A stretch of DNA of 8,745 bases from Acidobacteriota bacterium (lineage in GTDB: Bacteria; Acidobacteriota; Terriglobia; Terriglobales; SCQP01). This document shows, piece by piece, positions 5,186-8,745 of the stretch. Each line of letters begins with the position of its first letter. Positions within the stretch are counted from its first letter, which is position 1. The notes beneath the pieces were generated by a model. It was given only the letters and a program-made list of their open reading frames with translations, was not told where the DNA came from and ran no database searches. Location: positions 1 through 8,745 of the forward strand of contig JAKAOE010000053.1 of NCBI GenBank assembly GCA_021823305.1, given 5' to 3'. A program made the position numbers and the translations under genes.

Positions 5186-5902
5186 ATGTTCCCAACCAAA
5201 GGCGTGCAGATCACCTGGCTCGGCCATGCGGCCTTCCGCATCCGCTCGGGCGGCAAGACCTTCTACATCGATCCCTTTCTCAGCCAGAACCCGAAGTGCC
5301 CGGAGAGCGAAAAGAACCCCGCCGCGCTGGACGCGATCCTGCTCACGCACGGCCACGGCGACCACATCGGCGATACGGTGGCGCTGGCGCGGCGCGGCCA
5401 ACCCAGGGTGCTGGGCAATTACGAAGTGGGCCAATACCTGGCGGGGCGGGGCGTGCCGGCCGCCCAGTTGGTGGGCATGGGCAAGGGTGGCACGGTGGCG
5501 ATCGCGGGCGCGAAGGTGACCATGGTGCACGCCGACCACTCCAGCAGCATGGAGCAGGACGGCGTGTCGCTCTATCTGGGCGAACCGGCGGGGCTGGTGA
5601 TCGAGTTCGCCGAAGGGCTGCGCGTCTACCACGCCGGTGACACCGCGGTGTTCGGCGACATGAAGCTGATCGGCGAGATCTACCGCCCGGACGTGGCGCT
5701 GCTGCCGATCGGCGGCTTCTACACCATGGGGCCGCTCGAGGCGGCGTACGCCTGCCGGCTGCTGGGGGTGGGGGCGGTCATCCCGATGCACTTTGGCACC
5801 TTCCCGGCGCTCAGCGGCACGCCGGCCGAGTTGAAGCGCCGCCTGTCGGAGCTGGGCGTACCCTGCGAGGTGCTCGAGCTGCAGCCGGGACAGACGCTGT
5901 GA
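5186..5902 (+). CDS. UPF0173 metal-dependent hydrolase (metallo-beta-lactamase fold)
   Basis: The 238-residue product is a compact metallo-beta-lactamase-fold protein of the UPF0173 (YtkL-like) type. Metal ligands appear in order: H55, H57, D59 and H60 in THGHGDH; H115 and H118 in VHADHSS; D152 in YHAGDT; and H202 in PMHFGTFP. The N-terminal WLGHAAFRI and IDPFLSQNP are standard for the group. It has no signal peptide, so it should be cytosolic, binding two Zn2+ or similar ions. The physiological substrate of UPF0173 enzymes is not established. Its Shine-Dalgarno GAGGAG (5178-5183) overlaps the last base of fabG, and its TGA overlaps the next gene's GTG, so it is in the same transcription unit. 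I cannot say whether it acts on a lipid or thioester intermediate. Confidence 0.94.
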   Translation: MFPTKGVQITWLGHAAFRIRSGGKTFYIDPFLSQNPKCPESEKNPAALDAILLTHGHGDHIGDTVALARRGQPRVLGNYEVGQYLAGRGVPAAQLVGMGKGGTVAIAGAKVTMVHADHSSSMEQDGVSLYLGEPAGLVIEFAEGLRVYHAGDTAVFGDMKLIGEIYRPDVALLPIGGFYTMGPLEAAYACRLLGVGAVIPMHFGTFPALSGTPAELKRRLSELGVPCEVLELQPGQTL

Positions 5903-6528
5903 TTACCGACCAGGACGTCGAGAATTATCTCTACGCTATCCTGCCGCCCAGCGGCCCGGTGCTGGAGGAGATGGAGCGCCAGGCCGCGGCGCGCAAGATC
6001 CCCATCGTCGGCCCGGCGGTGGCGCGTGTGTTCCGCCTGCTGGCGGAGCTGTGCGGCGCCAAGCGCGTGTTCGAGCTGGGCTCGGCGATCGGCTACTCGA
6101 CCCTCTGGTGGGCGCAGGCGGTGGGCGCGGGCGGCGAGGTGTTCTACACCGACAGCAGCGCGGACAACGCGCGCGAGGCGGCGGGCTACTTCCGCCGCGC
6201 CGGCGTCGAGGCCCGTGTCCGTATCCTGCAGGGCGAGGCGCTGGCGCTGTTCGACGCCACGCCGGGCGAGTTCGACATCGTGTTCCTCGATCTGAACAAG
6301 GACCAGTACGCCGCGGCGCTGCGCCGCGCCGTCGGCCGCATCCGGCCCGGCGGCCTGCTGGTCGCCGACAACGTGCTCTGGCGCGGCCTGGTGGCTCATC
6401 CTGCGGAGACGCCGGAGACCGCCGCGATGGCGGAGTTCAACCGCCTGCTCTACGCCGATAAGCGCCTGGAGCCGGTCATCCTCCCGCTGCGCGACGGCGT
6501 CGCCGTGGCGCGAGTGACGCGCGCATGA
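5899..6528 (+). CDS. Class I SAM-dependent O-methyltransferase (cation-dependent, CCoAOMT/COMT-like)
   Basis: The 209-residue product fits the Methyltransf_3 family (catechol and caffeoyl-CoA O-methyltransferase-like; small cytosolic enzymes using Mg2+). The SAM loop is FELGSAIGYSTLWWA (58-72). An acidic end of strand 2 is at D85 (VFYTDSS). The metal-site signature is FLDLNKDQY, with D131 and K134, where most relatives have FIDADK. D157 and N158 in ADNVLWRG supply the other ligands. The start is GTG at 5899, forming GTGA with the hydrolase stop, a typical coupling overlap; there is no better in-frame start. The methyl acceptor is unknown: bacterial members methylate catechols, flavonoids or CoA esters, and some have no known substrate. 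Its stop overlaps the next gene as ATGA. Confidence 0.93.
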   Translation: MITDQDVENYLYAILPPSGPVLEEMERQAAARKIPIVGPAVARVFRLLAELCGAKRVFELGSAIGYSTLWWAQAVGAGGEVFYTDSSADNAREAAGYFRRAGVEARVRILQGEALALFDATPGEFDIVFLDLNKDQYAAALRRAVGRIRPGGLLVADNVLWRGLVAHPAETPETAAMAEFNRLLYADKRLEPVILPLRDGVAVARVTRA

Positions 6529-7496
6529 TAAGCCTCGAGCCCGTTCGCTCCTTCCCGGTGGAGGAGTTTCTGCTCACCCGCCTGGCCTTCTCGCCCGACG
6601 GCAGCGAGATCGCGGTTGGCCACAAGTCGTTCCGCACCTACGGCGTCGAGACCGGCGCGCTGAAGGCCGAGTTCGACTATCCCGAGTTCCTCGCCGGGCT
6701 GCGTTACAGCCCCGACGGCCGCTACATCGCCGCCGCCAACGTGGGCGACAACCATCCGGCGACGCGCGGCCGCGTGAGCCTGTTTCACGCCGCCACCGGC
6801 AAGCTGCACTGGACGGCGGAAGCCGCGGCGCCGGTGGAAACGTGCGCCTTCGCGGCCGGCGCGGGCGAGCCGACGGCGCTCTACTGGAACGACGGCGCGG
6901 TGCTCTCCGGTGCGACGCTGGAGACGGGCGCGGCGCTCTCCGAGGTCGCGCTGCCGCCGCTGGCGGTGCGCGGGCTGGCCTGCGCCGCGGACGGCGGCTT
7001 CGTCTGCTTCGGGCGCGACGCCGCGGGGGCGGTGCAGCAGGTGGAGGGCGCCGACCTGGTGTTCCGCAAGTTCCGGCTGTTGCGGCTTGACCGCGCCGGC
7101 AAGGAGCGCGGCAACCTGGACTTGGGCATCGGCGCCGGCGTGCACGCGCTCTCGCCCGACGGCAGGCTGCTGGCGCTCGAGCTGGTGGACTTCAAGAACA
7201 ACGAGCGCCACGTCTCGCTGGTGGACGTCGAAACCGGAGTCGAGGCCAACCTCGCCCCGCTCGAAGCCAACACCCTGCCGGTGCTGGCCTTCGGCCTGGG
7301 CTCGGAATATTTCGCCTGCATGAAGGAAGACGCCGAAGACAACTTCAACCGCCTCCGCCTCTGGCGCACCAGCGACCTCAAGCTGATCGGCGAGGCGCAA
7401 GTCTCCCTCGGCTACCACTCGATGGCGGTGAACCTGGAGCAAAGCCTAATCGCCTTCCTCGGCGCCGGCGAACTCGCCATCCACGCGCTGAGCTGA
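6525..7496 (+). CDS. Cytosolic WD40-like beta-propeller protein of unknown role
   Basis: I do not recognise a named family. The 323-residue sequence shows the repeat grammar of a beta-propeller: FSPDG at 22-26, YSPDG at 61-65 and LSPDG at 209-213. Each is followed by a hydrophobic strand (EIAVGH, RYIAAAN, LLALEL) and often a structural D/W strand such as VSLFHAATGKLHW, VSLVDVETG or LRLWRTSDLKLIG. Six or seven blades are likely. There is no signal peptide or membrane segment, unlike many secreted WD40/PD40 proteins, so it probably acts as a scaffold in the cytosol. It begins at ATG overlapping the methyltransferase stop (ATGA), making it the last gene of the run. The C terminus ends inside a CTGAG microsatellite. 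The propeller fold is fairly sure; function is open. Confidence 0.8.
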   Translation: MISLEPVRSFPVEEFLLTRLAFSPDGSEIAVGHKSFRTYGVETGALKAEFDYPEFLAGLRYSPDGRYIAAANVGDNHPATRGRVSLFHAATGKLHWTAEAAAPVETCAFAAGAGEPTALYWNDGAVLSGATLETGAALSEVALPPLAVRGLACAADGGFVCFGRDAAGAVQQVEGADLVFRKFRLLRLDRAGKERGNLDLGIGAGVHALSPDGRLLALELVDFKNNERHVSLVDVETGVEANLAPLEANTLPVLAFGLGSEYFACMKEDAEDNFNRLRLWRTSDLKLIGEAQVSLGYHSMAVNLEQSLIAFLGAGELAIHALS

Positions 7497-7507
7497 GCTG
7501 AGCTGAG
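7488..7507 (+). repeat. (CTGAG)x4 microsatellite spanning the stop codon
   Basis: Four perfect tandem copies of CTGAG cover the last codons and the TGA (7494-7496) of the propeller gene. Because the first copy supplies CTG AGC TGA, changes in copy number downstream leave the protein end unchanged. Confidence 0.85.
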
Positions 7508-7522
7508 CAGCATCAACCACAC

Positions 7523-7577
7523 CGGGCCGTGCGCGGTTCCCCGGGGGGACCCGGGGCCCGCGGGCCCACTCGGCCCG
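7523..7577 (+). terminator. GC-palindrome cluster downstream of the operon (possible terminator region)
   Basis: An outer 7-bp pair (CGGGCCG 7523-7529 with CGGCCCG 7571-7577) encloses CCCCGGGG (7539-7546) and a perfect 14-bp palindrome GGGCCCGCGGGCCC (7554-7567). It lies 27 nt after the last gene's stop, where a transcript end is expected. There is no T run, so any termination would be structure-based or factor-dependent. Confidence 0.35.
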
Positions 7578-7601
7578 CCGCTCTCGGGGCAGGCTACGGC
7601 G

Positions 7602-7739
7602 CTACCCCCGCCTGCCGCACCGCCGCCTGGATCCCTCACGCTGACGCAAATCCGACGCCGCAACCTCGCGCGCCTTCCTGCGCCTGGAATGCATCAGCCT
7701 AGCGGCCACCTCTGCCACCCGCCTCGACGTGCGCGCCAT
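7602..7739 (-). pseudogene. Possible small minus-strand ORF, perhaps a frameshifted remnant
   Basis: On the minus strand an ATG at 7739 has a good Shine-Dalgarno, GGGAGG (7746-7751), 6 nt upstream, and a GATAAT hexamer lies further upstream (7773-7778), without a matching -35. It reads 45 residues (MARTSRRVAEVAARLMHSRR and on) to a TAG. The first 36 look like an amphipathic basic helix, then the frame turns Arg/Gly-rich. One added base near 7635 would switch to IQAAVRQAGVAP and a stop at 7594, which reads more like protein. I do not recognise it. It may be chance. Confidence 0.2.
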
Positions 7740-8002
7740 AGCAAGCCTCCCGAAGAAAACGCGAACACGAAAATTATCTCACGGGTCCTGCCAACTCGAA
7801 AGTCAGTCAATGCCGCGCCGCCAAATAGTCAAGCTCGCACCCTCCGCGCGCCACCGCGAGTAAAAAAGGAAGCCCCCGAAAGGCACGGCCGCCCGCCAGG
7901 AAGGTGCTGGACGGGGCCAGCGCGGCGCGACTGCCCAGTTGAGCACGCGGCTTTTTCCGGCCCATGAGCTGCGGTGGGTCCTGCGCCCCCGCGAACATCT
8001 GG

Positions 8003-8034
8003 TGGATGCAGTACGGTGCGCTCTACAGCATCCA
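8003..8034. repeat. Imperfect hairpin upstream of the toxin-antitoxin genes
   Basis: TGGATGC (8003-8009) pairs with GCATCCA (8028-8034); inside an A/A mismatch, GTA (8011-8013) pairs with TAC (8024-8026), leaving a 10-nt loop. It ends 135 nt before vapB. It could be a chance fold, a protein-binding site or a boundary relic; no second copy was seen in the window. Confidence 0.25.
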
Positions 8035-8169
8035 GCTCGTGTTTTCGCCGTCCGCAAGCACCCGGAGCCAGCGGGCCGCGATGGCGGCGGCGGATTCCGC
8101 GATCGTCTCAGGCCCGCGCTAGCCGGCCCTGCGGCGCCGTATTCCCGCATCTGTAGTACGCTCAGCCAT

Positions 8170-8397
8170 ATGAAGACGACCCTGCGCATCGACGACGCCA
8201 TCATGGCGCAGCTCCGGCGCGAGGCCGCGCGCCAACAGCGCACCATGTCCGAGATGGTGGAGTCTGCCCTGCGCCTGCTGTTCCGTGGCTCGAAGAAAGC
8301 GGTCGCGCTCCCCGCTCTCCCCACCTTTGGCAGTGGCGGCACGTTGGTGGACGTCGCGGACCGCGACGCGCTCTACCATGCGATGGACGGGCAGTGA
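8170..8397 (+). CDS. VapB-like antitoxin (ribbon-helix-helix)
   Basis: The 75-residue product begins MKTTLRIDDAIMAQLRREAA, a ribbon-helix-helix DNA-binding start as in VapB antitoxins: strand TTLRID, helix A over DDAIMAQLRREAARQ, then the T-M-S-E-MVESALRLL helix. The C-terminal tail (LPALPTFGSGGTLVDVADRDALYHAMDG) matches the pattern of the toxin-wrapping tail in this family. VapB neutralises VapC and represses its own operon. I chose ATG 8170 because the family signature begins there; the frame stays open further upstream but with no protein-like content. No Shine-Dalgarno is visible. A TAGTAC hexamer at 8154-8159 could be a -10 that gives a nearly leaderless mRNA. Its TGA overlaps the toxin start (TGATG). 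Confidence 0.88.
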   Translation: MKTTLRIDDAIMAQLRREAARQQRTMSEMVESALRLLFRGSKKAVALPALPTFGSGGTLVDVADRDALYHAMDGQ

Positions 8398-8745
8398 TGT
8401 TGGTGGTGGACACCAACATACTGGTCTACGCTGCCGACCGGGATTCGCCTTTCCATACTCGATGCCACGATTGGCTCGAGCGCCAACGCGGGCGGACCGA
8501 CGCCTGGTTCACAACCTGGCCGATTCTGTATGAATTCCTGCGCGTCACCACGCATCCGCGGGTTATGCGGAAGCCGTGGAATCTGCCGGCGGCATGGAGC
8601 TTTGTGGCCGGGCTGCTGGCTTCGCCCGGCTTGGGGGTGCAGGGGGACAGACTGGCATCGACGGATTTCCCAAAGTTCCGGCTGCTGTGGGTGGACGGCG
8701 CCGGCGCGGAAGACAATGCCATCGGCCCTGGCTTCGACCTAGATC
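8397..8745 (+). CDS. VapC-like PIN-domain toxin, internally deleted, running off the window
   Basis: VapC toxins are PIN-fold ribonucleases that cut tRNA or rRNA when the antitoxin is lost. The start overlaps the vapB stop. The N-terminal half is typical: VDTNILVYA with D5, then a helix, WPILYEFLRVTTHPRV with E46, and LLASPGLGV (73-81). After VQGD the sequence jumps to RLASTDFPKFRLLWVDG (85-101), which resembles the C-terminal strand motif (T-x-D-x-DF-x-x-F) normally found about 35-40 residues later. The segment that should hold the HDA motif and the third catalytic aspartate is missing. The frame then continues past the usual end (GAGAEDNAIG and on) with no stop by 8745. I infer an in-frame internal deletion that probably abolishes activity, so it may be a decaying gene. 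The frame is open throughout, so I call it a partial CDS. Confidence 0.72.
   Translation, partial: MLVVDTNILVYAADRDSPFHTRCHDWLERQRGRTDAWFTTWPILYEFLRVTTHPRVMRKPWNLPAAWSFVAGLLASPGLGVQGDRLASTDFPKFRLLWVDGAGAEDNAIGPGFDLD

Larger units (their letters stand above)
7497..8169. other. Intergenic region without a convincing gene
   Basis: These 673 bases separate the housekeeping run from the toxin-antitoxin pair. They contain the end of the CTGAG repeat, a GC-palindrome cluster, a possible decayed small minus-strand ORF, a patch at about 7750-7880 clearly richer in A and T than the flanks, and an imperfect hairpin at 8003-8034. Open frames on both strands here are low in recognisable protein pattern (Arg/Pro/Gly-rich) and I regard them as chance frames in GC-rich DNA. 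The lower GC patch and the adjacent TA module suggest an accessory insertion point, but I see no integrase, direct-repeat target site or tRNA end. Confidence 0.6.

Noticed and set aside
6450..7442. 330-codon minus-strand frame opposite the propeller gene
   Set aside because: The + strand frame has SPDG propeller repeats and coupling overlaps; the antisense frame is a compositional shadow.
7862..7886. Run of A (T on the minus strand) next to GCCCCC...GGC as a minus-strand terminator
   Set aside because: Only three base pairs form in the stem, and no minus-strand gene leads into it.
7939..8169. N-terminal extension of vapB to an upstream ATG
   Set aside because: The antitoxin family begins at MKTTLRID; the upstream 77 codons show no fold or motif.
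7803..8342. 179-codon minus-strand frame over the intergenic region and vapB
   Set aside because: Low-complexity Arg/Ser/Ala-rich sequence, antisense to the antitoxin, no ribosome site noticed.

Overview
The window is very GC-rich bacterial DNA (third codon positions are nearly all G or C) and almost every gene reads on the + strand. The gene order (atpB-atpE, then tRNA-Val, DUF177/yceD, rpmF, plsX, fabD, fabG, a UPF0173 hydrolase and an O-methyltransferase) and an AtpE with a signal-peptide-like N terminus suggest an Acidobacteriota-like soil or environmental organism. That assignment is from memory of protein style and synteny and was not tested by search.

Layout. Positions 1-163 hold the 3' end of a small membrane protein, probably the AtpI-like gene that often precedes atpB. 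atpB (179-907) and atpE (1006-1302) encode the a and c subunits of F-type ATP synthase Fo; the rest of the atp operon does not follow. A 16-bp GC hairpin separates atpE from a complete tRNA-Val(CAC) at 1372-1448. A housekeeping run starts 11 nt after the tRNA CCA end: yceD (DUF177), rpmF (L32), plsX, fabD and fabG. It links ribosome synthesis to phospholipid and fatty-acid initiation. fabH and acpP, common members of this cluster elsewhere, are missing here. Three tightly packed genes follow: a UPF0173 metallo-hydrolase, a class I SAM O-methyltransferase and a cytosolic beta-propeller protein. The last three are joined by 4-nt overlaps and look translationally coupled.

From 7497 to 8169 there is no convincing gene: a CTGAG microsatellite spanning a stop codon, a GC-palindrome cluster, a possible decayed small minus-strand ORF and an imperfect hairpin. 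From 8170 to the window end there is a VapBC-type toxin-antitoxin pair. The toxin seems to have lost an internal block with one of its catalytic acidic residues.

The most notable structure is between fabD and fabG. A 113-bp tandem duplication has copied the fabD stop region, an 11-bp-stem hairpin, the Shine-Dalgarno site, the ATG and the first nine codons of fabG. The upstream copy now encodes a 38-residue ORF whose stop overlaps the real fabG start as ATGA. The two copies differ by six transitions, all in the spacer, while the 71 nt with hairpin, ribosome site and start are identical. This looks like a possible translational control element, though recent duplication or gene conversion could also explain it. 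I found no clearly new multi-gene system.
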